The notes: a model not told the origin generated them from the sequence alone. A stretch of DNA of 28,088 bases from an uncultured Clostridia bacterium (GCA_946615295.1 CAMOHL010000001.1:1-28088), one strand, 5' to 3'; positions 14,494-23,149 are shown, counted from the stretch's first letter. A program made the numbers and translations.

Positions 14494-16197
14494 TTATTGT
14501 ATCTTTTTTGAAAATTCAACTTGACTTTTTACCATATCATCCAAACTCTTTGTTATAGAAAACGAAATTTCTTGTTTTGCTTTTTTGTTGTTTGAAATAA
14601 ATATGCTAACATCACCATCTCGCTTTGGACCAAAAGAATAATCAATTTTTTTGTCAAGATATTTTTCAACAAGGTTTAATATATCCAAAACTGAATAGCC
14701 TGGTTCCCCAGAACCGATATTATATATATTTGTGCTTTTAACTTGGAACTCAATAGCATTCAAAAATGCCTTTGCAACATCTTCAACATGGATATAATCT
14801 CTTATGGTTGTGCCATCTTTTGTTGGGTGGTCGCCACCATTGAATACAAGTTTTTTGTTTTGTTTTGCTTCATCAATAATATATGGTAGAACACCTTTAT
14901 ATTTGTCTGTTTTTGGAAAATCTCCCAATCCATATTCAACATTTGCACCAACAGGGTTTGACAATCTCAAAATTGTTGCGAATCCATCGTTTTGTTCTTG
15001 CCATTCTTTGATTAGTTTTTCGCACTCCAATTTATGCTTTGCATATGGTGATAGTGGAGAGCAAATTTGATTTTCATCAACCACATCCGTTGTAGGTTTT
15101 CCATATACCGTTATTGAAGAAGAGAACACAATACTCTTTGTATGATATTTTGTCATAATTTCAAGCAAATTTTTTGTTAGCAAAACATTATTCAAATAAT
15201 AGTCTTGCTCTTTTTCAAAACTTTCAGCAACATACTTTTTTGCTGCCATGTGAACAACAAAATATATGTTTTCTTTTTCAAACAAATCATTCAATTTTTC
15301 TTTATCCAAAAGGTCAAATTCATATAATTTTAGGTTGTTTGGATATTGTGAGATGAGATTGTTTATAATTTCTTTATGAGAATTTGAAAAGTTGTCAACA
15401 ATAATAACTTTATAACCTCTTTTTGCGAGAGTTTGTGCAATATTAGAGCCAATATATCCAGCACCACCGGTCAAAAGGATATGGCCAGTGTCTTTGTCAT
15501 ATTCGTTGCTAAAACTAAAACATTTGAGCATATCCCATGCAGGATAGTTTAGTTTTTCGCAATCCTTCAAAAAATCATCTTTATCAAAATGTATATATTT
15601 TCTTTCTATATTCAATTTGCCATTTTCATCATCAATCATCAAATAATTTCCAGGGCATTTCAATCCAAGAGAACCGATGCAAATAAATGTTGTTTTGTTT
15701 TCAACAATTTCACTTGGTGCATGCATATGTCCATAGATAACATAGTCATAATGTTTATTTTGCAAGCCAAATTGTTCAGTTAGAGATTTGTGTTGCAATT
15801 CTCTAAACTTGTTTGCCATATTTCCATTGTGCCATCCATAGTGTGTAAACAATATTTTTTTGCCTGCGACTTCAATTTCAAATTCCTTTGGTAATGATTT
15901 CATAAAGTCCATATATGGTAAAAGTTGTTCTCTATACATATCAAACTGCTTGCAAGTTTCAACATAAATGGGATTTAGGTCATCAATATATTTTGTCATT
16001 CTTGCTTCGTGATTGCCCAAAAGCATAATGTGGTCAAACTTGCAAAGCAGGTCCAAACCTTCTTTTTGATAAGGTCCTAGTCCAACCATATCTCCTAAGC
16101 AAAGTCTTATGTCAGCAGACAAAAAGTCATCGGATTGAGTAAGTTTTTCAAATTGTTTATAGTTTCCATGAACATCAGCAAAAACACATATTTTCAT
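14494..16197 (-). CDS. Metallophosphoesterase-UDP-glucose 4-epimerase fusion
   Basis: A continuous 567-residue frame with two enzymes. Residues 1 to about 205 form a calcineurin-like phosphoesterase of the MJ0936/YfcE type: D8 and H10 (DVHGN), D36 (GDMVG), N62/H63 (GNHE), H119 and H157/H159 (GHMH), all expected metal ligands. Residues about 238-567 form a GalE-type SDR: NAD-binding TGGAGYIG (243-250), SSS (359-361), catalytic Y385/K389 (YAKHK) and RDYIHVEDVA (466-475). GalE interconverts UDP-glucose and UDP-galactose. The phosphoesterase substrate is unknown. I choose the ATG at 16197; GGAG lies 9 nt upstream, and an upstream TTG (16212) would overlap it. No stop or strong internal ribosome binding site separates the halves. 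The pairing in one chain is unusual; the GalE half could also use another UDP-sugar. Confidence 0.88.
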   Translation of the reverse strand: MKICVFADVHGNYKQFEKLTQSDDFLSADIRLCLGDMVGLGPYQKEGLDLLCKFDHIMLLGNHEARMTKYIDDLNPIYVETCKQFDMYREQLLPYMDFMKSLPKEFEIEVAGKKILFTHYGWHNGNMANKFRELQHKSLTEQFGLQNKHYDYVIYGHMHAPSEIVENKTTFICIGSLGLKCPGNYLMIDDENGKLNIERKYIHFDKDDFLKDCEKLNYPAWDMLKCFSFSNEYDKDTGHILLTGGAGYIGSNIAQTLAKRGYKVIIVDNFSNSHKEIINNLISQYPNNLKLYEFDLLDKEKLNDLFEKENIYFVVHMAAKKYVAESFEKEQDYYLNNVLLTKNLLEIMTKYHTKSIVFSSSITVYGKPTTDVVDENQICSPLSPYAKHKLECEKLIKEWQEQNDGFATILRLSNPVGANVEYGLGDFPKTDKYKGVLPYIIDEAKQNKKLVFNGGDHPTKDGTTIRDYIHVEDVAKAFLNAIEFQVKSTNIYNIGSGEPGYSVLDILNLVEKYLDKKIDYSFGPKRDGDVSIFISNNKKAKQEISFSITKSLDDMVKSQVEFSKKIQ

Positions 16198-16225
16198 TTG
16201 TATATACTCCAATAATTATAAAAGT

Positions 16226-16254
16226 ATTATAGAAATAAAAAAAAGAATTGTCAA
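16226..16254 (-). promoter_or_regulatory. Consensus sigma-A promoter of the fusion gene
   Basis: On the minus strand, perfect TTGACA (16254-16249), a 17-bp spacer and perfect TATAAT (16231-16226). A short leader of about 20 nt with GGAG leads to the ATG at 16197. Confidence 0.75.
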
Positions 16255-16284
16255 GATGTATATCATCGACAAATCTTTCAAATT

Positions 16285-16446
16285 TCACTTAAAATTTTTC
16301 CCATCATCTCTTGGTTGACCACAAAACAAGCATGTCTTTGTTGACAATTTGCTACAATTACTGCAATAATTGGCTCCACAGGATTTACATATTGATATTT
16401 CTGTTCCAATAACCTTTCCACAATTTGAACAAGTTTCTAATTTCAT
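16285..16446 (-). CDS. 53-residue zinc-ribbon/CxxC protein
   Basis: A short gene of 54 codons including the stop, with a strong ribosome binding site (AAGGAG, 6 nt before the ATG). The product is cytoplasmic and Cys-rich, with four CxxC pairs: C6-x2-C9, C20-x2-C23, C29-x2-C32 and C40-x2-C43. They could fold as two zinc ribbons or one binuclear zinc module. It lies 87 nt upstream of the fusion gene in the same direction, so some co-transcription is possible, although the fusion gene has a consensus promoter of its own in that gap. No function can be assigned. Confidence 0.75.
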   Translation of the reverse strand: MKLETCSNCGKVIGTEISICKSCGANYCSNCSKLSTKTCLFCGQPRDDGKNFK

Positions 16447-16562
16447 ACAAACTCCTTTATCTTTTTCTACAAACTTATTTTCTCCAAATTAAACAAAAAT
16501 ATTAGTTTTTATTTTAATTGTTTCTTAATATAATACTCTAGAATATTTTTTTTGGAGTTAAA

Positions 16563-19199
16563 ATGCAGTATTATTCAAAAAACAAGAATCAAGTGTTAAG
16601 TGAGTTAGAAAGTGGAGTTGAAGGACTATGTAGTCATGTTGTTCAAAAACGGACAAGCAGTGGCAAAAAGAACAGATTGGAAACCGAAAAAAAACAAAAG
16701 CCGTTTTTTAAGTTTATGGCTCAATTCAAAGACATTATGGTCATTGTTTTGATTATCAGTGCAATTTTGAGTATTTCCATTTCAATATTTAGCAAGGAAT
16801 ATCAAAATTTGTTTGAAGGGGGTATCATTCTTTTTATTGTCATATTGAATGCTACTTTTGGGTTTGTGCAAGAAAACAAAGCTGATAATGCACTTGAATC
16901 CCTAAAAAAACAAACCTTGCCATATTGCAAAGTTATAAGAGATGGAAAAGTGCAAACAATAAAGGCAGAAGATTTGGTTGTGGGAGATGTTGTGCTACTT
17001 GCGAGTGGGAACATTGTGCCTGCTGATGTGAGATTGATTGAAACTTTTAATTTTAAAGTCAACGAAAGTGCATTGACAGGAGAGAGTACAACGATAGAAA
17101 AAAATGCAGATATTGTTTTAAAAGATAGCACACCCCTTGCTGAAAGAAGAAATATGGCATACTCTGGTTCGGTTGTAACCTATGGAAGAGCAAAGGGAGT
17201 TGTAACCGACATTGGTAGTGATACGGAGATGGGTAAAATTGCCACGATGATAAGTGGTGGAAAAAAAGAACTGACACCTTTGCAAAAAAGTTTGAATAAA
17301 ATTGGAAAAATAATCAGTATATCTGTCATAATCATTGCTATTATTATATTTGCAGTTGAGATGATAGTGCCATCATCGCCAAAAATTTTGGAAGCATTCT
17401 TGACGGCAGTGGCCCTTGCTGTTGCAGCAATTCCCGAAAGTTTGCCTGCATCAATAACAATAATAATGGCAATAGGTGTTCAAAAACTTGCAAACAGAAA
17501 TGCAATCATAAAACGACTTCATGCAGTTGAAACTCTTGGGAGTTGTAGTGTTATATGCAGCGACAAAACAGGCACATTAACTCAAAATAAAATGGTTGTT
17601 AAAAATTTGTTTTACAATAATAAAATGATTGTAAAATCAACATCAAACACAAATTTAAGTTTACATTTCAAAGAGATTATAAATTGTATGACACTTTGCA
17701 ATGATAGTGAAGTTGATGAAAACAATTTTGTGGGCGACCCAACTGAAACAGCTCTTTTAAGATTTGCAATTGACAACGAATATAATGTTAAAAATATAAT
17801 AGAACATAACAAAAGAATTTTTGAAATTCCATTTGATAGTGATAGAAAACTTATGACAACGGTCAATAGCACAACAGATGGGTTGATGTGTTACACAAAA
17901 GGGGCATTTGATGTTTTGATAAAAAAATGCTCAAAAATTATGTGTAATGGCAAAGTTGAAAATTTAGACCAAGAAAAGTTAAAAGAGATTGAAGAAGCAA
18001 GTAGCAAAATGACGGAAAATGCTTTGAGAGTTTTGTGCTTGGCATATAAGCCATTGAGTAATAATTTCAAGGAAAATGAACTTGAATGCGATTTGATTTT
18101 CTTGGGACTTGTTGGAATGTTTGACCCACCAAGAGAAGAAACATATTCAGCAATCAAAAAATGTTTTGAGGCGGGATTAAAGCCTGTTATGATAACAGGC
18201 GACCATGCAAGCACGGCATTTGCGATTGCAAAAGAGATTGGACTTGCAAAAGATAAATCTCAAGTTATCACAGGTGAGGAATTATCAAAAATTGATGACA
18301 AAAAACTTGCTTCAGTTATCAATAGGTATGTTGTATTTGCAAGGGTTACTCCATATCACAAAGTTAGAATAGTCAATGCCTTCAAAGCAAATGGAAAAAT
18401 TGTTGCAATGACAGGTGATGGTGTAAATGATGCACCAAGTTTAAAAATTGCTGACATTGGAATTGGTATGGGAATATCAGGAACTGATGTAACAAAGGAT
18501 GTTGCTGATATGATTATCAGTGATGACAATTTTGCAACTATTATTGTTGCAGTTGAAGAAGGTAGAAAAATTTATACAAACATACAAAAAACTATTCAAT
18601 TTTTGCTTTCAACAAATGCAGTTGAGGTTTTCACATTGTTTTTGATGAGTTTGTTTTTGCCAAACTACACTTTTTTGCTTCCATCACAGCTGTTGTTTAT
18701 AAACTTTATAACTGACACACTGCCAGCAATTTCACTTGGACTTGAACCTGCTGAAAAAGATATTATGAAAAGACCACCTAGAAATAGCAGCACAAACATC
18801 ATAAGTCTTGATATATGGTTAAAAATTTTGTATCAAGCAGGCATTCAAATTGTGATTGTTATGGGTATTTATTGTTTGGGATTAAAATTATATAGTCCAG
18901 TGGTTGCAAGCACAATGTCGTTTCTCTGTATAAACATAATGCAACTGTTGCATGCAATAAATCTCAAATTCAATGGAAGCATTTTCAACAAAAACTTGTT
19001 CAAAAACAAATTGTTTAATTTGTCATTCATAATATCAGTTTTGCTTATTGTTATGGTTGCCTTCATACCACAAGTTTCAACAATGTTTGGCATTGTTAAT
19101 CTTGACTTGCATCAATGGCTTATTGTGCTATGTTCTAGCTTTTCAATTATTCCTTTTGTCGAATTTACAAAATATTTTTCAAAAAAAATAAAAAGATAA
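16563..19199 (+). CDS. P2A-type Ca2+-transporting ATPase
   Basis: An 878-residue P-type ATPase. In order: actuator-domain TGES (172-175), M4 motif PESLP with Glu292, phosphorylated Asp334 in SDKTGTLT, the nucleotide-binding KGAFD (446-450), and hinge TGDGVNDAP (617-625). Membrane ligands match SERCA-type site II and part of site I: Glu292, Asn685 and Glu688 in M5 (STNAVEVF), and Asn714/Thr717/Asp718 in M6 (NFITD). This supports Ca2+ export, as in LMCA1 and PacL-type bacterial pumps; manganese or another divalent ion cannot be excluded. Ten TM helices are expected and the length is typical. GGAG lies 5 nt before the ATG. No terminator was found after it, and the next gene has its own promoter. 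Confidence 0.92.
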   Translation: MQYYSKNKNQVLSELESGVEGLCSHVVQKRTSSGKKNRLETEKKQKPFFKFMAQFKDIMVIVLIISAILSISISIFSKEYQNLFEGGIILFIVILNATFGFVQENKADNALESLKKQTLPYCKVIRDGKVQTIKAEDLVVGDVVLLASGNIVPADVRLIETFNFKVNESALTGESTTIEKNADIVLKDSTPLAERRNMAYSGSVVTYGRAKGVVTDIGSDTEMGKIATMISGGKKELTPLQKSLNKIGKIISISVIIIAIIIFAVEMIVPSSPKILEAFLTAVALAVAAIPESLPASITIIMAIGVQKLANRNAIIKRLHAVETLGSCSVICSDKTGTLTQNKMVVKNLFYNNKMIVKSTSNTNLSLHFKEIINCMTLCNDSEVDENNFVGDPTETALLRFAIDNEYNVKNIIEHNKRIFEIPFDSDRKLMTTVNSTTDGLMCYTKGAFDVLIKKCSKIMCNGKVENLDQEKLKEIEEASSKMTENALRVLCLAYKPLSNNFKENELECDLIFLGLVGMFDPPREETYSAIKKCFEAGLKPVMITGDHASTAFAIAKEIGLAKDKSQVITGEELSKIDDKKLASVINRYVVFARVTPYHKVRIVNAFKANGKIVAMTGDGVNDAPSLKIADIGIGMGISGTDVTKDVADMIISDDNFATIIVAVEEGRKIYTNIQKTIQFLLSTNAVEVFTLFLMSLFLPNYTFLLPSQLLFINFITDTLPAISLGLEPAEKDIMKRPPRNSSTNIISLDIWLKILYQAGIQIVIVMGIYCLGLKLYSPVVASTMSFLCINIMQLLHAINLKFNGSIFNKNLFKNKLFNLSFIISVLLIVMVAFIPQVSTMFGIVNLDLHQWLIVLCSSFSIIPFVEFTKYFSKKIKR

Positions 19200-19231
19200 T
19201 ATGTTCATCTTTGATATTCGACAATTAAGTA

Positions 19232-19260
19232 TAGACAAATATAAACTCTTGTGATATAAT
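19232..19260 (+). promoter_or_regulatory. Promoter of the PH-domain gene
   Basis: TAGACA (19232-19237), a 17-bp spacer and TATAAT (19255-19260), with TGA before it (extended -10). GGGAG follows at 19266-19270. Confidence 0.7.
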
Positions 19261-19276
19261 AAAATGGGAGAAAAAT

Positions 19277-19660
19277 ATGAAAGCTAATATGTATGATTCA
19301 ACAGCAGAAGTGCTTTGGAGTGATAGAAAAAGATGGTGTGGACTTCCTTGGAGTTTCACAAGATATATGATTATTAGAAAACAAGGTCAATTTGCAAAAC
19401 TTGTAAACATAAATGGTTTTTTGACTTCTCATTCAGAAGAAATCAATTTGTATAGAGTTGATGATTTGGAAGTTTATCAATCAATAACTGACAAAATGTT
19501 TGGAGTTGGAACAATAACAGTTTATTGCAAAGATGCAAGTTGCGACAAATTGATATTAAAAAATGTAAAAGACCCTTACAAGGTTAGACAACTTTTGGAT
19601 CATCTTGTAAATGAAGATAGAGCAAGAGTTGGAGTTAGACACACTGAAATGCAAATCTAA
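19277..19660 (+). CDS. Bacterial PH-domain (bPH2-like) protein
   Basis: A 127-residue protein that resembles the soluble, TM-free members of the bacterial PH-domain family (YdbS/DUF304 type). It has an N-terminal segment LWSDRKRWCGLPWSFTRY (about 13-30), a series of predicted beta-strands (YMIIRKQGQFAKLV, VDDLEVYQSI, GVGTITVYC), and a C-terminal helix after the VKDPYKVRQLLDHLV motif (about 98-112) that ends the PH fold. Function is unknown. The ATG follows GGGAG. It has its own promoter and a strong terminator and is therefore monocistronic. Confidence 0.7.
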   Translation: MKANMYDSTAEVLWSDRKRWCGLPWSFTRYMIIRKQGQFAKLVNINGFLTSHSEEINLYRVDDLEVYQSITDKMFGVGTITVYCKDASCDKLILKNVKDPYKVRQLLDHLVNEDRARVGVRHTEMQI

Positions 19661-19664
19661 AATT

Positions 19665-19692
19665 AGGCAAAACAACCGTTTTGCCTTTTTTG
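19665..19692 (+). terminator. Terminator after the PH-domain gene
   Basis: AGGCAAAAC (19665-19673), loop AACC, GTTTTGCCT (19678-19686), then T run. Confidence 0.88.
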
Positions 19693-19763
19693 TTGCAACA
19701 AAATCAAAAACAATATGTTTTTAAATTCAACTAAAAAATTTGACTATTTACTCTCAAAATTCT

Positions 19764-19798
19764 TTGAATATTAATATTTTGTTGATATAATAAAAATA
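19764..19798 (+). promoter_or_regulatory. Promoter of rmuC, predicted leaderless
   Basis: TTGAAT (19764-19769), a 16-bp spacer and perfect extended -10 TGATATAAT (19783-19791). The ATG begins 6 nt later at 19798, with no Shine-Dalgarno between. Confidence 0.65.
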
Positions 19799-21072
19799 TG
19801 GAAAATTTATTGATTTATATAGTTTTGATTTTGGGAGTCGTATCAACAGCAATCAGCATAATAGTTCTCAAAAAACTTTCACAAAGTAGCAATGTTGATT
19901 TGATTTCCAAACAACAGAATCTGTTTGATGAAATGGAAAAAAAGAATGTTGAAAACTCAGCAAGATCACAAGAACTTTTCAAAACACTAAACGATTCGCA
20001 AATAACCCTTATGAAAACTCACAACGACCATATTGTTGAAACTGTTACATATATGACAAATACCAACGAAAAAAATTTGACAGCAATCAGTCAAAACATT
20101 CAAGAACTAACAAATGCAATCAAACTTCAACTCAAAGAGCTTGTTCAAACAACCAACAACAATCTTGAAAGATTGCAACAAAACAACGAGAAAAAACTTG
20201 ATGAAATGCGAGTTGTTGTGGATGAAAAACTCAATGCAACACTTCAAGATAGGTTAAACAAAAGTTTTGCCATTGTCAGCGAGCAACTTCAAGCAGTAAC
20301 AAAAGGGCTTGGAGAAATGCAAAGTTTGGCTGTTGGTGTGGGAGATTTGAAAAGAGTTATAACAAATGTTAAAACAAGGGGAACTTTTGGAGAAGTTCAA
20401 CTTGGAAATTTGCTTGAACAAATGCTTGCATCAAATCAGTTTGAGAGTCAAGTCAACACAAACAGTGAAAATAACGATAGAGTTGATTATGTTATTCATT
20501 TACCGGGCAAAGATGATAAAGATGTGCTTTTGCCGGTTGATGCAAAATTTCCAATAGAAGATTACATACGACTTCAAGATGCCTATGACACTTGCGATCA
20601 AACACAAATAGAAAAGGCACAAAAAGCACTCGAAACAAGAGTGAAGGACGAAGCAAAAAAAATAAAGACAAAATACATCGCAGTTCCAAAAACAACAGAT
20701 TTTGCAATTTTGTATTTGGCAACAGAAGGACTTTATAGCGAGATTATAAAGAACACAACACTTATTGAAAAATTGCAACAAGAATATCACATTTTGATTT
20801 GTGGACCAACAACACTTTCAGCACTCTTAAATTCACTTCAAATGGGCTTTAAAACTCTTGCAATTGAAAAGCGAAGTGCAGAAATTTGGAATATGCTTTC
20901 TGTCTTCAAAAAAGAGTTTTCAACCTATGTTGAACTTTTAGAAAAAACTCAAAAGAAGTTGAATGAAGCAAGTAGCACAATTGAAGATGCTTCAAAAAAG
21001 AGCTTAAAAATTTCAAAACAGCTTTCAAAAGTAGAAGGCATTGGTGAAGATGGCGGAAATCTTATAGATTAA
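19798..21072 (+). CDS. rmuC: DNA recombination protein RmuC
   Basis: A 424-residue RmuC-family protein. An N-terminal membrane anchor (about 5-24) leads to a long coiled coil (about 30-185), then the RmuC core, recognised by KTRGTFGEVQLGNLLEQML (about 193-211), PVDAKFPIEDY, and a C-terminal helical part. The core belongs to the PD-(D/E)XK-like nuclease group. In E. coli, RmuC limits recombination at short inverted repeats, and its biochemical role is not settled. The length is slightly below the E. coli protein. The start lacks a Shine-Dalgarno, and the extended -10 ends 6 nt upstream, so the transcript is predicted to be leaderless. A terminator follows. Confidence 0.9.
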   Translation: MENLLIYIVLILGVVSTAISIIVLKKLSQSSNVDLISKQQNLFDEMEKKNVENSARSQELFKTLNDSQITLMKTHNDHIVETVTYMTNTNEKNLTAISQNIQELTNAIKLQLKELVQTTNNNLERLQQNNEKKLDEMRVVVDEKLNATLQDRLNKSFAIVSEQLQAVTKGLGEMQSLAVGVGDLKRVITNVKTRGTFGEVQLGNLLEQMLASNQFESQVNTNSENNDRVDYVIHLPGKDDKDVLLPVDAKFPIEDYIRLQDAYDTCDQTQIEKAQKALETRVKDEAKKIKTKYIAVPKTTDFAILYLATEGLYSEIIKNTTLIEKLQQEYHILICGPTTLSALLNSLQMGFKTLAIEKRSAEIWNMLSVFKKEFSTYVELLEKTQKKLNEASSTIEDASKKSLKISKQLSKVEGIGEDGGNLID

Positions 21073-21108
21073 AAAATACAGATAAAAATCTGTATTTTTT
21101 TTGTTTTT
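21071..21108 (+). terminator. Terminator after rmuC
   Basis: A 13-bp stem AAAAAATACAGAT (21071-21083) with ATCTGTATTTTTT (21088-21100), loop AAAA, followed by more T. It starts 2 bases before the end of the rmuC stop codon. Confidence 0.85.
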
Positions 21109-21252
21109 TTCAATATTTTTGGCATTTTTTTAACATATTTTTTGATATTTTGTTAATTTTTTTTGTTTTTTTATATTGCAAAAAGTTTAAATTCACATAA
21201 ATTTTTTTATATTACACAAAACTAATTTGCATAAAAAATTTGTAGGTGAGAT

Positions 21253-22686
21253 ATGAAAAAAGGAAAATCAAAATATTTGGCTTTTAGTATAATACTGTTT
21301 GTTGCAGTTTTTTCTATGACTATTGCTGGAATGATTATTGGCTATCGTGATGAACAAACAAAATTCACAAGAGATATTTTTATCAATGGAAATGATGTGA
21401 AGGGTTATACTGTTGAAAAAGCAAGTCAAGTTGTCAAAGAAAAAATGGATGAGCAAATTGACAATATAGACATCAAAATTGTTTATCAAGACAAAGTTTG
21501 GGAGTTTGACAAAAGCGATTTTGAAGTTGATTCAGCAGTCAAAGAAGTTGTGAATAGTGCCTTTAAGGCAAGCAAATGGACAGACAAAGATTCTGTTCAG
21601 CTCATAAGCCAAAAAAAAGGGGATTTTAGAGTTGGCATAAACAAAGTGTTTAAGAACTTTGACCAAAAGATTGATGAGATTGTCAGTCAAATTGAAACTG
21701 AGCCTGTTGATGCAACGGTAAATTTCAATCCAAACAAAACTCAAATGTTTGAAGTTGTTGCATCTAAAACTGGAATAAAAGTTGATAGAGAAAAACTTAT
21801 CAATGATTTGAAATCTGATTTTTTGAGAAAGCGAGCAATCACAATATATGTGCAAACTATTGATGTGCAACCAAAAATAGACACAAGTTTTTTTGACGAT
21901 AAACTCTCACTTCAATCAAAATTTTCTACCAGCATAAAAGGTAGTCAAGCTGGCAGAAGAAATAATGTTAAAGTTGCTCTAGACAAAATAAATGGGACAG
22001 TTGTTAAACCAAATGAAATTGTCAGTTTCAACAAACTGACATCTCCACAAGATGCAACTGGTGGCTACAAGGATGCAATCATAATTTTGAATGGCAAATA
22101 TGCAAACGGAATAGGTGGGGGATTGTGTCAAGCGAGCACAACTCTATACAATGCTTGTGTGCTTGCTGATTTGGAAATACTTGAAGTTCACAAACACACA
22201 ATACCAGTTCACTATGTTGAGCATGCCTTAGATGCAATGATTAGTGATGGTTATGCAGATATGATTTTCAAAAACAATAGCGAAAACAATATATACATCA
22301 AATCGTATGTTGATGGTGATGATGCAGTTGTTGAAATATATGGGAAATCTGTTCCGGAAGGTGTAACAATAAAAAGAGTTAGTGAAGAAGTTAAGAAAAT
22401 ACCTCACGATGGCGATGAGGTCATTGTTGACACAAATGGAGAATATTCAAACAAAGTTATCTACAAAGGAGAATATTATAGATTAAAGTGGCCAGCCGAA
22501 GGATATGAGTCTGTTGCATACAAAGAATATTGGAAAGATGGTGAACTTGTTGATAGACAAGAAATAAGAAAAGAAACATATCAACCACAAAAGGGACTTG
22601 TTGTTGAAGGTAGCCAAGAACTTCCAGAAGGGTTTGTGCTTCCAGAACAATCCGTTACAATCTATCCGCCACAAAACGAACAATAA
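21253..22686 (+). CDS. VanW-family cell-surface protein
   Basis: A 477-residue protein with an N-terminal signal anchor (about 8-30), a putative peptidoglycan-binding region (PG_binding_4-like, about 40-205), a VanW domain (about 220-365) with the family signature GGGLCQASTTLYNA (288-301) and HTIPVHYVEHALDA (315-328), and a C-terminal region (about 375-460) that looks like a G5-type domain. It should face the cell wall. VanW proteins are widespread outside vancomycin-resistance clusters and their role is unknown; nothing here implies resistance. The ATG has AGGTGAG upstream. A terminator follows, and the DnaA-box cluster lies just beyond. Confidence 0.88.
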   Translation: MKKGKSKYLAFSIILFVAVFSMTIAGMIIGYRDEQTKFTRDIFINGNDVKGYTVEKASQVVKEKMDEQIDNIDIKIVYQDKVWEFDKSDFEVDSAVKEVVNSAFKASKWTDKDSVQLISQKKGDFRVGINKVFKNFDQKIDEIVSQIETEPVDATVNFNPNKTQMFEVVASKTGIKVDREKLINDLKSDFLRKRAITIYVQTIDVQPKIDTSFFDDKLSLQSKFSTSIKGSQAGRRNNVKVALDKINGTVVKPNEIVSFNKLTSPQDATGGYKDAIIILNGKYANGIGGGLCQASTTLYNACVLADLEILEVHKHTIPVHYVEHALDAMISDGYADMIFKNNSENNIYIKSYVDGDDAVVEIYGKSVPEGVTIKRVSEEVKKIPHDGDEVIVDTNGEYSNKVIYKGEYYRLKWPAEGYESVAYKEYWKDGELVDRQEIRKETYQPQKGLVVEGSQELPEGFVLPEQSVTIYPPQNEQ

Positions 22687-22717
22687 AAGCAAGTGCAAAC
22701 AAACTTGCTTTTTTGTA
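22685..22717 (+). terminator. Terminator after the VanW-family gene
   Basis: AAAAGCAAGT (22685-22694) pairs with ACTTGCTTTT (22703-22712), then T run. Confidence 0.85.
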
Positions 22718-22810
22718 TAAAATACAAACAAAGTCAAAAATATGATAATTTGATTTAAAAAAATTTGCACAAAAAATTTGTCAATATTTTATGCAAACTT
22801 TATGAATATT

Positions 22811-23136
22811 TGTGTATAACTAGCCAAAACCAAGCAAAAATTCACCAAAATCTAGGAGTTATACACACAAAACTCATCAAAAAACCAATTTTAAATATGT
22901 TAAAATATATTTTTACAAAAATAAAATGTGGATAACTTGGAGTAAAAATGTGGAAATGTGGATAACTTTTGAATAAAAATGCCGTTTTTTATGAATATTC
23001 ATTCAATTTTCATAAATATTCATACAAATTTATAAATATGATTGTGTGTACAAGTGGATAACTTTTTGTGGATATCTAAAATTTCCAAATATTTCGGGAT
23101 GTTCAAATGTGGATTTAAAAATTTTTATGTGTACAA
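22811..23136. promoter_or_regulatory. Cluster of DnaA-box-like 9-mers (possible replication origin or DnaA-binding cluster)
   Basis: The 463-nt gap between the convergent VanW and PAP2 genes holds many matches to the DnaA box TTATCCACA. Read as the complement TGTGGATAA, perfect copies are at 22927-22935 and 22957-22965 (30-bp spacing). Single-mismatch copies are TGTGTATAA at 22811-22819, its inverted partner TTATACACA at 22859-22867, AGTGGATAA at 23053-23061 and TGTGGATAT at 23067-23075. A weaker match is TGTGGATTT at 23108-23116. TGTGTACAA occurs twice (23045-23053, 23128-23136). Between these lies AT-rich sequence with ATGAATATTCAT (22991-23002), suitable for strand opening. No coding frame is apparent. 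There is no dnaA or dnaN gene in the window, so the cluster could be oriC, or an accessory DnaA-binding site. Confidence 0.65.
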
Positions 23137-23149
23137 CTTCAAATTTGAT

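Noticed and set aside
16197..16212. TTG start at 16212 for the fusion gene
   Set aside because: The GGAG ribosome binding site would lie inside the gene; the ATG at 16197 begins with the standard phosphoesterase first strand.
21090..21180. T-rich tract between rmuC and the VanW-family gene as an unusual element
   Set aside because: It extends the terminator tail and has no repeat unit or pairing beyond the terminator; low complexity expected at this base composition.
21253..22686. VanW as evidence of a vancomycin-resistance cluster
   Set aside because: No vanA/H/X/R/S-type gene is nearby, and VanW-domain proteins are general surface proteins in Gram-positives.
22811..23136. Plasmid-type iterons
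   Set aside because: The repeats match the DnaA box rather than a plasmid iteron, vary in spacing and orientation, and no replication-initiator gene is present.
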